Positions 9,545 through 21,600 of a stretch of 64,000 nucleotides of DNA are shown piece after piece. Numbering within the stretch: position 1 is the first letter of the stretch; each line of letters opens with the position of its first letter. This DNA comes from Patagioenas fasciata (Eukaryota; Chordata; Aves; Columbiformes; Columbidae). The notes under the pieces were generated by a model. The model did not search any database. It was given only the letters and a program-made list of their open reading frames with translations, and was not told the origin of the DNA. The stretch spans positions 61,057,549 to 61,121,548 of the forward strand of contig NC_092560.1 of the NCBI RefSeq assembly GCF_037038585.1. The letters run 5' to 3'. Position numbers and translations under genes: made by a program.

Positions 9545-10603
9545 ATGGACTGTGGCCTCTCTTCGTTTTCTAGCGTGACATCCGCTGCTGCAGCGCCAGC
9601 GAGAGGGAGCAGCGTGACATCCCCAGCTCCCCACAGCCCACCGCCGCACGTGGAGAGCATGGCCGCGGAGCTGGACACCCGCTGTCCAATCTGCCTGGAC
9701 AGCTGGGAGGAGGCCAGCTACGTCCTGCCGTGCCTCCACCAGTTCTGCTACCCGTGCATCGTGCGGTGGGCTGAGACCAAGCCCGAGTGCCCCCTCTGCA
9801 AGAGGAGGGTGACCTCCATCTTGCACTCGGTGCGGGCGGACGACGACTATGAGGAGCGGGTCATCCCACCACCTGTACCATCGGTCGTCGTCCGCCTGAC
9901 AGCAGGGGCTCCCGGACACTCAGCTGTCCACGGGCATCACCAGCCTGCAGCAGCCCGGCCACCGGCTGCGGGGCCCCTGCCCACGGCTCCAGTGGGCGGC
10001 TTCTATGCCTGTGTCTGGGCATCCCTATTCCGCGTCCACCCCGCTGTCTTCCAGCCCCTGATGCCCTGGCTGCATCAGGAGCTGGGGCAGCTCTTGGAGG
10101 ATGCCCAGGAGGCAGCAGCAGCAGAGAGACTCGTCGTCTCCAGCCTGCGTTACTTTGGCCTGGATGAAGAGAGTCTGATCCAGATGCTGCAGGCCACCCT
10201 GGGCAGGCACACGAGGACCTTCGTCCAGCAGCTCGTCGACACCACCGTGCACCGGTGCAGCGGGGAGGTCCGACGTCAGCTGGGTCTCGTGGACACCCGT
10301 GCTGCTGGGGAGCAGGAGGGCAGCCCTGAGCCTGCTCCGGGCCCTGCTGACTCCCACGGGGAGTCTCCTGCCCCCAGCCCAGCTCTTCGGAGGAGAACTG
10401 ACAGCCCCCGCAACGCTCCCCATCCAACCCACGGGGAGCAAGAAGAGCTGCAGGAGGACGCCGAGGAGGCCGTCCCTGGGCCCTCCACTTCCAGCCGGGG
10501 CAGCCAACGCTCCCGTGGGAGGCCCCAGCGAGCCCCGAAGAGGAGGGCTGGCAGCCCTGAGGACCCCACTCAGCCCCGCAAGAAGCCATCCCAGCATCAG
10601 TGA
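9545..10603 (+). CDS. TOPORS-like RING-finger E3 ubiquitin ligase
   Basis: The longest frame is 352 codons from 9545. A second ATG at 9659 (codon 39, A at -3 and G at +4) would give 314 residues and is the first ATG if the predicted intron 9452-9573 is removed, so I prefer it. A complete C3HC4 RING is present (352-numbering): C47, C50, C63, H65, C68, C71, C82, C85. It is followed by SILHSVRADDDYEE, close to the sequence after the RING in TOPORS. Residues about 151-247 match the TOPORS segment after the RING (VHPAVFQPLMPWLHQEL, HTRTFVQQLVDTT). The tail, 250-352, is Pro/Ser/Arg-rich with basic clusters (RSRGRPQRAPKRR, PRKKP) that could act as nuclear signals. TOPORS is a nuclear ubiquitin and SUMO E3 of about 1,000 residues; this protein lacks its long RS-rich C-terminal half. 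Expected role: RING-dependent E3 activity in the nucleus; substrate unknown. The open frame is undamaged, which argues for a live gene rather than a processed pseudogene. Confidence 0.88.
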   Translation: MDCGLSSFSSVTSAAAAPARGSSVTSPAPHSPPPHVESMAAELDTRCPICLDSWEEASYVLPCLHQFCYPCIVRWAETKPECPLCKRRVTSILHSVRADDDYEERVIPPPVPSVVVRLTAGAPGHSAVHGHHQPAAARPPAAGPLPTAPVGGFYACVWASLFRVHPAVFQPLMPWLHQELGQLLEDAQEAAAAERLVVSSLRYFGLDEESLIQMLQATLGRHTRTFVQQLVDTTVHRCSGEVRRQLGLVDTRAAGEQEGSPEPAPGPADSHGESPAPSPALRRRTDSPRNAPHPTHGEQEELQEDAEEAVPGPSTSSRGSQRSRGRPQRAPKRRAGSPEDPTQPRKKPSQHQ

Positions 10604-10707
10604 CACTGGGAGGGTGGCTCAGGGGCTGCCAAACCATGGCCACCATGGCAACTGGGGCTCAGGCCAATCCCCAGTTGATCCTGGCCCACTAGATCTGGCT
10701 ATAAGGC

Positions 10708-10713
10708 AATAAA
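10708..10713 (+). terminator. polyadenylation signal AATAAA of the TOPORS-like gene
   Basis: A canonical AATAAA lies 105 bp after the stop codon at 10601-10603, at the edge where GC content falls. This implies a 3'UTR of about 120-130 bp. Confidence 0.7.
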
Positions 10714-10719
10714 AGAGAA

Positions 10720-11600
10720 TAATAGCATGAAGACTGCTTAAAACGTCTCAGGATTACCAATGAAGCAAGTGGTGTTGCTGTCCCTCACCGTGCTGCTTTC
10801 TCTCCCTTTTCCTAGTGCTGCCTTCACCGGTTTCTCACGTGTCTGGTGGGTCCTACTCCCTCCTCCACCCAGAAGCCTTGAAACTGGATACAGAGCCTGC
10901 AGGCTGGTAATTACGTGGCAGTGCCATGTTCCTGGGCTATGTCCTCAGGGGTGCTCTGGTGTAACCAGAGCTCTTGTCTTTGGAAACTCACCCCCAGTGT
11001 GATCTGGGGCTGTCACATGTGTATCAGGGAGGTCTGTGTGGAGCCTCACTGTGGATGCCCTTTGCATCACACTGACCATATGCACTGTTGCCCAGAAAGG
11101 CTTTCTTAATCGTGTCAAACCAATGACACTGGGCTGTTTTGTCTTCTCATCTGCACAGAGTCTTTCCAAAGGTGTGGGCAGGCATTTTGGGAAGAAATCT
11201 GCAGTCCGTTCTTGCCTTTAGTTTTCAAAACCAAGGCCTGCAGCCATAAACCACATGCTGGGGAGCTTGTTCTGATCTGTCCAGTTCAGAGTTGGTAAGG
11301 AGACCATTGCTTCTCAGCTGTATCCTAGGTCTGATTATTAGTCAGTACAAGAAAACAAGGAATTGAAGACAACAGAAGAAGTCCTGAGCTTTACTAACTT
11401 TAAAGAGGGGGATGTTAAGGTTGATGGTTTCTGCTTGCTCGCATTAGGATCTCCTCAGCATCATTGGCAGGATTTACTAACATGCATTTTGTTCTTAGCT
11501 TTTTCTCTTTGATCTGTTACTCTGTTTTACCTGTGCATATACTGCATGGTTCTGCAGATGCCAGGTCCTGTGGCAGCATTCCTTTTGCTTCCCCCAAATG
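10720..11600. other. intergenic DNA 3' of the RING gene
   Basis: Mixed-composition DNA without a recognisable gene or repeat. Open frames on both strands are short, overlapping and without domain signatures. Confidence 0.5.
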
Positions 11601-11690
11601 CATCACAGCATCGTCGACTGGTTGGGGTTGGAAGGGACCTCTGGAGACCATCTACTCCAGCTTCCCTGTTCCAGTGCCATCTCAGCAGAC
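11601..11690 (-). mobile_element. CR1 3'-end fragment
   Basis: The sequence catcacagcatcg, ggttggggttggaagggacc, tctggagaccatctactcc is the reverse complement of a CR1 3' terminus. It is directly joined to CR1 ORF2 upstream sequence on the same strand, so it is either the tail of the next element with the middle of RT deleted, or a separate insertion. Confidence 0.8.
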
Positions 11691-13020
11691 TTCACCTGAC
11701 TGCCATGACTTCTCAAACATCATGGAGAGTATCTTGGCAGCGACATCAGACAGTTCCCTCAAGACTCTGGGATGCTTCTTGCTCCTCGGTGGTCTCAAAC
11801 CTGATCTTCTTTCACAGTGGGAGGGATTTTGCTCCCTCACTCCCTGCCTTAAAGTCCATCCACTCAAGAAGATTGGGAAGAGACATTGGGAAGAGAATGA
11901 GGCAAAAGGTTTGTTGATTGCCTCTGCCTTCTCCATTGTTACCAGCTTGTCACTCATGATCATGAGGTGGGTACACTTCACCTGACCTTCATTGTCAGGC
12001 TGAGGTACCTGTAGGAGCCCAGCTCCAGCAGTGCCTTCCTGACCCCATTTCCACACAATTGGGCAGTGTCCCTATACTCCTTCCAGCACACCTGTTCCTG
12101 CTTCCGCTGCCTGTGCATTTCCTTCTTGCCCTTTAGTTTGACCAGCAAGTCTTGATTCAGCTGTGCCAGCTTCTTGCCTTCCTATTCTGATTTCTTACAG
12201 TTGGTGATGGAGAGCTCTTGTGCTTTATAGAAAGTATCCTTCAAGATCTGTCAGCTCCCTTGTCCTTGAGGGCAGTTTCCCAAGGAACAGTTGACTAACT
12301 CCTTGAACAGCTGGAAGCTTGCTGTCCTGAAGTTCATGGTCCAGACTTTACCCTTTGCCCCTCCCATGTCTCTCAGGACTGTCAGCTCCATCAGTGCATG
12401 ATCATTGCAGCCCAGGCTGCCTCCAAGCTTCGTGTCCCCAGTTAGTTCACTTGCATTGGTGTCCATCAGGTCCAGTATTGCATCTCCCCTCATAAAGCTT
12501 CCTGTTACCTGGCTGAGGAAGTTATCCTCAATGCACTCCAGGATTCTTCTACAGCTCACCATGCTACTTTTTCAGCATATTTTGGGGTGGTTGAAGTCCC
12601 CCAGCAGTATGAGGGCCTGTGAGTTCAATACCTCCCATAGCTGGCGTAAGAAGGCTTCATCAATAGCCTCCCCTTGAGGGAGCAGACTGTAGTAAACATC
12701 AACCACAAGTTTTCCTTTGTTGACTTAGTGTCTCATTTTTACTCAGAAGTTTTCAACCTGCTCCTGGTTATTCTTCAGTGATAGTTCTTTAGAGACATTT
12801 CTTCACCTTCTATCCCTATCTTGATGTATTGGACAACCTCTCCACCCTTCCTTCCCAGCCTGTCCCTTCTGAACTGCCTGTAGCCATAAATCACTGCTCT
12901 CCAGTCACGGGATTCGTCTCACTGAGTTCCAGTAATGGTCACCAGGTTGTAGCCGCCTTCCAACTCCTCCTGTTTGTTGCCCATGCTGTGAGCATGGGTG
13001 TAGAGGGACTTCAGCTAGGC
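11690..13020 (-). mobile_element. CR1 LINE with endonuclease and early RT remnants
   Basis: Read on the - strand, the order is that of CR1 ORF2. An endonuclease-like region at about 13000-12500 is followed by RRILECIEDNFLSQV and DAILDLMDTNASEL, GGSLGCNDHALMEL, TMNFRTASFQLFKELV (about 12560-12250). A linker follows near 12150-12000 (LAKLKGKKEMHRQRK, WKEYRDTAQLC), and HPRVLRELSDVAAKILSMM-FEKSWQSGEV at the start of RT (about 11780-11690). Stops and frameshifts are frequent, so it is inactive. The RT catalytic core is missing between this part and the 3' end at 11601-11690. Confidence 0.88.
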
Positions 13021-13580
13021 TGTTGGCTGCATCACCTTCCTAGAGGAACACCACTTAATCCCTTTGAAGTATTTTGCTGGTGTTTTCTTGTTGACTTCTA
13101 TTACCCCAGGAGCCCCTGCAGGTGTGCTCCAGTGAAGCCAACACGTCTCAAAGCCATGGGCTCAGGGTCCCCACTAGCACCCCACACCTCTGTCCTTAGC
13201 ATCTCATCCCACAGTTTGTCACAGGTAAGCCTCATTTCATGTCCCTCCTCCATTGTGTTTAGTTCAAATCTCTGTCGATGAGCACTACTAGCTCATGTGC
13301 AAAGACTCTCTTCCTCCTTTTAGAAAGGTGAACTCCACCTGACGTCTGTATACCCTGTGCTGTGCAGGCCATCTCATTATCAAAAAACCCAGAACTCTGG
13401 CAGTGACACCAGCCATGGAGCTATGTATTGATTGACTGTGTCCATCTTGTTCTTCTAATGTCACTACCTGCAATTGGAAAGAAAGAGATCTGTGCTCCTT
13501 ACTCCTTTACCAACCATACCCAGGCTCTGAAGTTTCTGTTGATTGCCCTTGGACTATGGGTTGCAGGTAGTGACACTCAC
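13020..13580 (-). mobile_element. probable 5' part of the same CR1 (5'UTR/ORF1 side)
   Basis: Contiguous with the CR1 endonuclease region and in the place expected for the upstream part of the element. Phrases such as cagtgacaccagccatgg and cccagaactctggcagtg resemble text I associate with avian CR1 5' sequence. No intact ORF1 is present. The boundary near 13580 is approximate. Confidence 0.45.
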
Positions 13581-14013
13581 ATCCTGGACAAAGATAAATT
13601 AACATATGTTATTATTCAAAATAACACTGCTACAATACCCAAGAAAAATGCCAGCTACTGATTTTCTATACTTATTAACATTTATAGTCAAACTGAGCTC
13701 TCCTTGCATACAAACCCAGGGAGTATTTACTCCATTAAGTGTCAAAACACTTTCCCCTGAAACTACTGGAGTAATATCAAAGTAAACCCATCATACCATT
13801 AATTTGTCACTTCTGTTTCAGACCAGAAGAAAGAATTATATGACTGAAAGATGACTTCCACTCCAAGTTTTTCATTTTGTTGTGTTAAAAAATACTACTG
13901 ATTACCACAAACATTACCTGGGGCGTAGATATAACCTTTAATGAATAATGCATGGATGTGTTAGAAAAGTAACTAAATGAGTTACTAAACTAAAAATGTT
14001 TTACACAGCATAT
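13580..14013. other. AT-rich spacer
   Basis: Nothing recognisable between the two antisense CR1 insertions. Confidence 0.5.
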
Positions 14014-14425
14014 TAGAATCGTAGTATCATTTAGGTTGAAAAATATCTACTCCAACTGTTAACCTAACACTGCCAAGTCCACCTCTAAACCATGTCCCTA
14101 AGAGCCGCATCTGTAAGTCTTTTAAACAACCCCAGGGATGGTGACTCCACCACTTCCCTGGGCAGCCTGTTCCAATGCCTGACAACCCTTTCCAGGAAGA
14201 AATCTTCCCTCATATCCAACCTCGACCTCCCCTGGCACAACTTGATGCCATTTCCTCTTGTCCTGTCACTTGCTACTTGGCAGAAGAGAGCAGCACCCTC
14301 CATGCTACAACCTCCTTTCAGGTAGTTGTAGACAGTGATAAGGTCTCCCCTCCTTTTCTCCAGGCTAAACAGCCCCAGTTTCCTCAGCCACTGCTCATAA
14401 GATTTGTCCCCCAGACCCTTCAGTG
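14014..14425 (-). mobile_element. CR1 LINE 3' segment
   Basis: Reverse-oriented CR1 including agaatcgtagtatcattt (decayed tail) and the [34 protein letters not shown] coding end. It is very close to the inner CR1 at 8139-8480 but in inverted orientation, so both belong to the same subfamily. Confidence 0.92.
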
Positions 14426-15659
14426 AAGACCCAGTGCTTTCTGCAACCCAGAATCACAGCATGCTGCCGCATATTCATCTCAGCTTCTAGATGTTATCTT
14501 GCCTTTCATTTTTTTTTTTTTTTAAAGGACTTTACATCATTGACTATAATTGTTTTGAAATAGGTTTGGCAGCTTGGTTATAAGCTACAACTTCCTTATA
14601 AGTTAGAACATGCACTGTCAGAAATAATCAATTTCCTTTAAAATACTGCCTGTATCTGAGTGATAAAACAGCTGTGGAATTTATTTAGGTCAAGATTATT
14701 CGAAGATATGACTAAATAGGCATACTAGTGCCATATAGCTGACATTCAAAGAACAGTTTCTTTTTGAAGTTGACTGGAGACACATATTCAGCTCTCTCAT
14801 AAGATATAACTGTCAGAAAATTAAGTAACTATGGCTAATTCTGTTCAGTGAAATCCTTAGGCCATAGATTTCTTTTCTCAATTAAATAGTAACTGTACGC
14901 ATAGGACCAGAAAGTAGATTTTAATACAGTATCATAGTCTTGTCTTCTTAACAAAAAGCCTCCCTAACTCCAACTCATAAACATTCTTTCATAAATTATC
15001 GCAGGTAGGTCATGGCATGTTCTCAGCTCATAGCTGACATAGAAACTACAAGCATCGATGCCTGTGTTCTGTGTTGCTGATGGGTATAGTACTTTTGTTC
15101 ATAGGAAAGTATCTAAATTACCAATATGACTGGACAAAAGTTTTAGTGTCTGCCAGAATCTATCTACTCAAACTTCTTTATTCAATCACACTAGCCAACC
15201 GACCTTCTATCTGACTAAATGAGTCTACTTATACTCTTCTAGTATATCCTCGCATACATATATTTCATCTCCATTTACCTTTTCGCATCCAACTATTTAG
15301 CTCTGTGCCTTTCCTTTGTTACTTGAAATCTACATTTCTCTAAATTTTTACGTTCTCTGAAGTCACTGAAAGATAAAATAACAACAGTCATTTCATCTTG
15401 TAGTGCTCAGATCCACTGATTTACAAATGAGTTGTAGACAACATTGCCTCACTCAAAGCACCTTTACAAATTATTTGTAGATAACTATTGGAATGGGAAA
15501 TGTGGGGAATATGAGGAATTTGTGACCATGTAAGCTTGGCAACACATATACAACTAGCCAGTGGCAAGACTGAAAACAGCAGGCAAACCCTCTGCATCCC
15601 AGGTAATCCTGGTACTTTCAGATGAAAAATACAAATAACATTACCTAGGGATCACTGGA
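14426..15659. other. AT-rich intergenic DNA
   Basis: No gene recognised. It contains a T-run near 14510-14524. Open frames are short. Confidence 0.5.
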
Positions 15660-16267
15660 TGTGCTGGTTTTGGCTGGGACAGAGTTAATTTTCTCCATAG
15701 TAGCTAGTACAGGGCTATGGTTTGGATATGTGATGGACACAGTGTTGATAATACAGGGATGTTTTAGTTACTGCTGAGCAACATTTAGACAGTCGGAGCC
15801 TTTTCTGCTCCTCACACCACCCCACCAGTGAGGGGTCTGGGGGTGCACAAGAAGTTGGGAGGGGACACAGCTGGGACAGATGACCCCAGGTGACCAAAGG
15901 GATATTTCACACCATGTGACATCATACTCAGCAATAAAACTAGGAGTGAAGCTGGTGGGGTGGCACTGCTTGGGGACTGGCTGAGCATCTGTCAGTTGAT
16001 GGTGAATAACTGTTTTCATTTCCATCACTTGTCTTTATTGGGTTTTATTTGTCTCTCTTAGTTATTTTCTTTGTCATTACAATTTATTATTATTGTTATT
16101 ACTATTATTATTATATTCTATTCCATTTTAATTATTAAACTGTTTTTATCTCAACCCATGAATTTTCTCACTTTTTCCCTTCTTATTCTCTTCCCCCATC
16201 CCACTGGGGGTGGGATGAGTGAGCTGCTCTGTGGTGCTAAGTTGCCAGCTAGGGTTAAATCATGACA
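15660..16267 (+). mobile_element. solo LTR of an avian endogenous retrovirus (ERVL/ERVK-like)
   Basis: A 608-bp element runs from TGTGCTGG to CATGACA (TG...CA termini). Internal landmarks are typical of a widespread avian LTR: gagttaattttctccat near the 5' end, gcacaagaagttgggaggg, a TATA-like caataaaact near 15930, attaaactgtttttatctc (polyadenylation region) near 16133, and gttgccagctagggttaaa before the end. No internal gag/pol sequence flanks it, so it is a solo LTR. I see no convincing target-site duplication. Family assignment is from memory of the sequence pattern. Confidence 0.85.
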
Positions 16268-18550
16268 CCCGGCTACCATGATAAATTTAGGAATGGGGGT
16301 GAAATGCATACATGCAGGTTCATGATGTGAGAGGTGTGTGAATACAAACCAGGGGCATAACATAAACGTAAGTTCATGGTGGGTGTTTAAATGGAAAAAT
16401 GCTATGAATACTCATTAGTGCGTGGAAGACACTGTAGAACCATTTTTGTAGCAGCAGAGGACCTGATCTAACATTTGTATTAGATCAACATAGATCTCTT
16501 TTATGAAAGGATGGAAAGAGTTTGCAAACAGTAGTTCATCTTGAAAAAGCAAGGCACTAACACCCAATGTTTTCTCAGTGTAATCTTTGAGAACACAAGG
16601 ATGGATGCCCACATATGATGAACAGCAGCAGCTAAAAGAAGAAAACAGCAACCCGAAGATTCCTTATCCCTGCGTATGTCTCAGTAGAGCAAGGCAGACC
16701 TACTGTATTGCAGGCTCTGACACCAGCCAAGAGGCTATTTAAACTCCCATTTTGAGGACAATTGGTTTTGAATGGAACACAGTGTTATTCAGGTCTTGAA
16801 GTAAATTTAGAATAATTTGATTTGTCTAAAATAATCCCCATCATATCTTCTCTTTGCTCAAATGCTTCTCCAGAGCAGGAAGTGATATAACAGAAAATAG
16901 TATGATTTCCTCTAACTTTCTCTCATCTGACATTTAAGTTACCTGCCTGGAGCAATAAGGCACTCTTCACAGCTCTCACATATTCAGTGTGAACTTCAAG
17001 AAATGAAATCTCTTATTTCCCTAGGCTCTGATGTACTATAGTTCTACAGAAGATACAACTCATCATAATTGTTTGTGAGGGGAATGTGGCATATATGAAT
17101 GACAAGTCATATCCAAGCAACTGCACGACATGCCCTTTATCCAACGGAAATAATCAGCCCTGAGAGAATGCAGCTGGTGTAGCTTATTTAGAATATTTCA
17201 TGGTGGCTGAGACAATATAATCACTTTTTCATATTAAACTTGTTAATAGAACATAGGAGTAAAGCATGGACTCATAATAATTTCAAATACTTCTTCCCAT
17301 AGTGTTTCAAACCACAGGATTTAAATTGCATCAAATGAGGCACTTACAACATCTTCTTTTCAAAACCACCCACCTGCCCTCATCCTGCTCCTATGGGAGA
17401 GAATTAAAATCTGAAAGATTACATATGATTCATAGCCCAGTAATCGGAAACCAAACATCATTTTCAACACTGACATGATGAGGATGCTGCCGTTCTTTCC
17501 TTTTAAATGACTGCACCTTAGTATACAAGTTTCACAGATTCTCAAATGTGAATACAAAGAAATTAATCAAAACTAACTGCAGGATAAGGATAATTCAAAA
17601 AATAAAAAAGTCAAAATGTAATAGCTAATGGAGAAAATACCTCTGAAATACGTTAAACTTATGGCAGTGACTGCAGGTGGCCAGGGAACATATTTGTATT
17701 CACACTGAAGTATATAAAACTTGCTATGTATTCCAGAGCAAAAAAATCTTAGGGTGGGAGAGAGGTGGATTTACAGACATTTACAGGAATTCATTCAGTT
17801 GCAGCCACTCAGGGAACAAGATCTCTTAGTCAGAGCCAGTTTCCTTTTACAGTTGTGGAGACCATTAGGCAATGCACTAAAGGATACATTAAACATACAT
17901 GTGGTACTTATAAAACAGAATTACTTAACTCTACACTGGCCGGCTCTCAGGTTTTGATCATTTCAACCCATTGTATGAGAAATTCTACTGAAGTCAATTG
18001 ACATTTTTTTTCCTGAATAAAAATATTAGGGTTTGACTCTTATTCTCAAGACAAACATATTTGAAATGCGAAGGCTAAGATGGAGGGAACAGCCATATTC
18101 TGGTTGTTTGAGTCTACCAGTCATACACGGAAAAAAACCCCACATGTCCAATTTCAGTTTTAAATTTCAGAAAAAGAGAAGTATAAAGGGAAGTGAAAGT
18201 ATTACACATCTGTAAATGTATTGTATTCCCTTGCAGTCAGCTCTGCTTGGCAAACCTGTATTGCTTTTGAGGATCTTCGTGGAAACCTGCAAGGGTGTGG
18301 AGAGGCTCTGCAGGGACCCTTGCCAAATAAGACTTCTCCCACTGAAGCCAGGCTGATTTTGGATACTCTTTAAAAAAAAACCCAAAACCTTCCTGAAACA
18401 TTTGTTTACGTCGACAGCCCTGCTCAAATATACATGATGTGTTTGGAGAAATTGTTGTGACTTCTTTCAGTGGAAGAAATGCTCTTTCACTGCAGTCACC
18501 TTACAGCTTCTTCCCAGGGCACTGTGCTTGCTAGTTCAGAGCAGTCCTGG

Positions 18551-18606
18551 AAAAACAAAACAAAAAACAAAACAAAACACAAGACAAAACACAAGACAAA
18601 ACAAAC
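18551..18606 (+). repeat. (AAAAC)n-like simple repeat
   Basis: Tandem AAAAC/AAACAC/AAGAC units. Confidence 0.85.
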
Positions 18607-21600
18607 TTCGACAAAAATACAGGTTTTGCAACAACATAATAATAGTTATAATCACAGGTTGGTAGCATCCCCAGTGAAATGTTCTGCTTCACACATTGTT
18701 TCTTTGCAGAGCACACACTGATTCCAGTTTCATACAAGCTCATCTGCAACATTTTGGGAGTGGAACCAACACTCCTTCTTTTCTTGTACTCAGAAGGACA
18801 CGGGAGGTGATCCTGCCTACTTTTGTGGAACAATGAGCAACATTCCTGGGGAAGGCACTTTCTTTATCACAGCTTGTTTCAAAATACAAGGCAGTTGCAG
18901 AGGGGAAGTTCATGATGCTTTTTTTTCTTAGATGGACAGAAAACAGTTTTTCATTAAGAAATAATTTCTAAAGCCAGAACAGCCATTTATTTTCTGCTGT
19001 GGATCTGGGTACTTTAAAATTGAAGACTTCAGTAACAGTCTGACTTGATCCCTTGAGCCTGAATCACCCTTAGTGGCTCTCCAAGTTGCATCTCTACTGT
19101 GAATTTCACAGAAGCACTGACATAAAAAGAGCCTATGCTTACAAAATAATAATACAATAAGAACATGCGTGTATGTACATTAGAGTACTTCCTGCTTTTA
19201 GATGCTGATATTGTAATTAATAAGGCCACATTCCATATCATGTAAATGATGCGACATACAACATCAAGTATTAGTCTAACCTATAATTTCAGTTTTTACT
19301 AAAAATCCAAGGAGGCAAGGTTTTTCAGGGAAATGACTGCAAACCAAGCTAAATGGGTATTTTTCTCCAGATTAATGCAAAAAGTAAACAGAGAGGAGAA
19401 GAGGAATGAGAATAAGAGTTGATTAACATCCTGGAGATAAGCAGGTTCAAGGAAAAGGGAGGATGGCTAGCAGTCAAGCTGAGTGAAACCTAGCAGAGAA
19501 AATCAAAATAAACAGGAGGTACATGAGCTACAAATGCCAGAGAAAACAGATCTTTCCCTGATGTCAACCCATACAAAATAACGGTATTACAGTTATTGTC
19601 TAATCAGGCAATCAGTATTTTACCTTAAACTGAATTAGGCTTCTAGGAGACAGGCAGTCACGAGGTCAATAATTCAAATGCTGATAAAATGTTTCATCAG
19701 TTTCTGAAAGGAATCCTGGCTGCCTGCAACAGCAGGGAACAAACTCAATGGCCCAGAAAATCCCCTTCAGTCCCCTATTTCTTGATAAACAGATATTTTA
19801 TGAGAACTGTGATGGTCACAGCATGGTAAAGAATGAATGATGTTAAATTAACCCTGCTAACAAAGTGTTAAAGTGTTAAAAAGAGGTAATGAAGACTCAG
19901 GTTTCTGTGTACAGGTAGCTGAGCTTGTTTGATTGCCATGGTAGACACCACAGGAAACGCACGTCCAAATTTAGAAATGTATGGATTAAGAGAAAGTAAA
20001 AGCAATCAAAAGAAGACATACGTTTCTGAATTTGAAATCAAGAGATTAGCTGAAAAATTTAATGAAAATTCTTCTTTGTCCCTTTCCACAGACAGTTGTC
20101 ATTTCCCATTCTGTTAGACAGCCATTGCCATGGAGAAGAAGAGTCTTGTGGTTCAGAGGAACTGCTCTTGCCTCTGCACAAGTAGAGCATGAGAAATGAC
20201 ACAGGACCTGCCTGATGATTTCCACATAAGCCCGGTCTAACGGGACATTGCTTGCCAGGACTTGAGACTTGGCTAATATCTATTCTATGTCCTTCAGTCC
20301 TATACCGAGATCCAAGACTCTGAACTTCTACTGATGCACTGCCTTAATATTACCAGAAGGATGGAGCTTTGAGTTTTAAGTGTGTTGAAGACCTTTAAGG
20401 ATGCTACATATAATTTTTAAACATATTCTGGAAGTCATCAGCATGACCTCTTTTTGTACAGCCATAGTCCTCATCACACCATTCCTGAACTATAGCAACA
20501 GAGGTCTGTAACTCACACTGAGGGATCTACAGTCCGTGCGGCACCAGAGGGAGAATAAGTGGTCTTGACCTGAGTAGAGCATTTCCATTGCAATTCCAGG
20601 CTCCTTTCCCCTGCTTCATAGATGAGTCTCTCCCAAATATATTTAATTTAATAGACTGTCCTATTTCTGGACTTAATCTAATGGACCGACTCTCTCTTTC
20701 TAGCTCCCTGTTTACTGAGTGTCCTTACTTTTCTACACTTGTAACCTATTTGCAGCGACTGCTGGAGCAATGATGTTAAAGTAAACGCAGGAACAATCTC
20801 AGACAGCAGAGAATTGGCTCAGTCAGGCACCATTCTCTAAGGGTGTTTGCTGGGCCTATGCTCCTTCTCCACTCCATTGCATTTCAATGTAAAATACATC
20901 AAGTTGACTGTTCAAACAGAATTAAGAACATGGGTTGTTACATATTTTGAGTAAACAGGCATTAATAACCTACATCTGCAAAAACTGTTCACACCAGCAA
21001 CTTTCAACGGACTGTCACACAGGACCTCGGAATTATTAACACCACTCCCACACCTCCTAAAATTTTCCTCAAAAATAATACAATTTCACAGCTCAGTCAA
21101 ATTACGAAAAATATATTCAAATGAAAAAGGTTTATTCCCAAAAATGTGTCTCATAAAACAACACATTTTCCAAGGGGAATTCAGAGCACACTGCTACTGC
21201 TGTCTCATTATATCTACTGCTCCTGCAAAACAAAAAGTTGCTTTAGTCACCTTCCAGCATCAAAGAGGTTATAGTGCAGCCAACTGTGTTTGCTTTAAAT
21301 TGCCTAGTTCAAATACCGATGGAGCTTTCCATGGCAGACTGCAGCCCCAGCACAGACTAACGGCATGTGTGCTTGTCTCACTTCCCAGCCAGACTCTGCA
21401 GCACTGCCGGGCTCCGTGTGCCCTGTTCACGTTGCTGATGCACCACAGCTGGGCAGTTTGAAGTCAGCTCAGGTATGTCTGTGCATTTACGTCTCTTCAA
21501 CTGCAAATGATGACTGCTGTGTTATCTATTGTAGACAAAAGATGCATAGAGATATTTCTGAGTGGAAAGCAAGAGCGGTGAAAGTAAATACTGACACACA

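Noticed and set aside
9861..10646. A 261-codon - strand frame opposite the RING gene
   Set aside because: It is a GC-rich shadow with no domain; the + strand frame has the complete RING and TOPORS homology.
11464..12677. Frames of 90-173 codons on both strands
   Set aside because: The - strand frames are CR1 endonuclease/RT remnants and the + strand ones are their shadows; none is a host gene.
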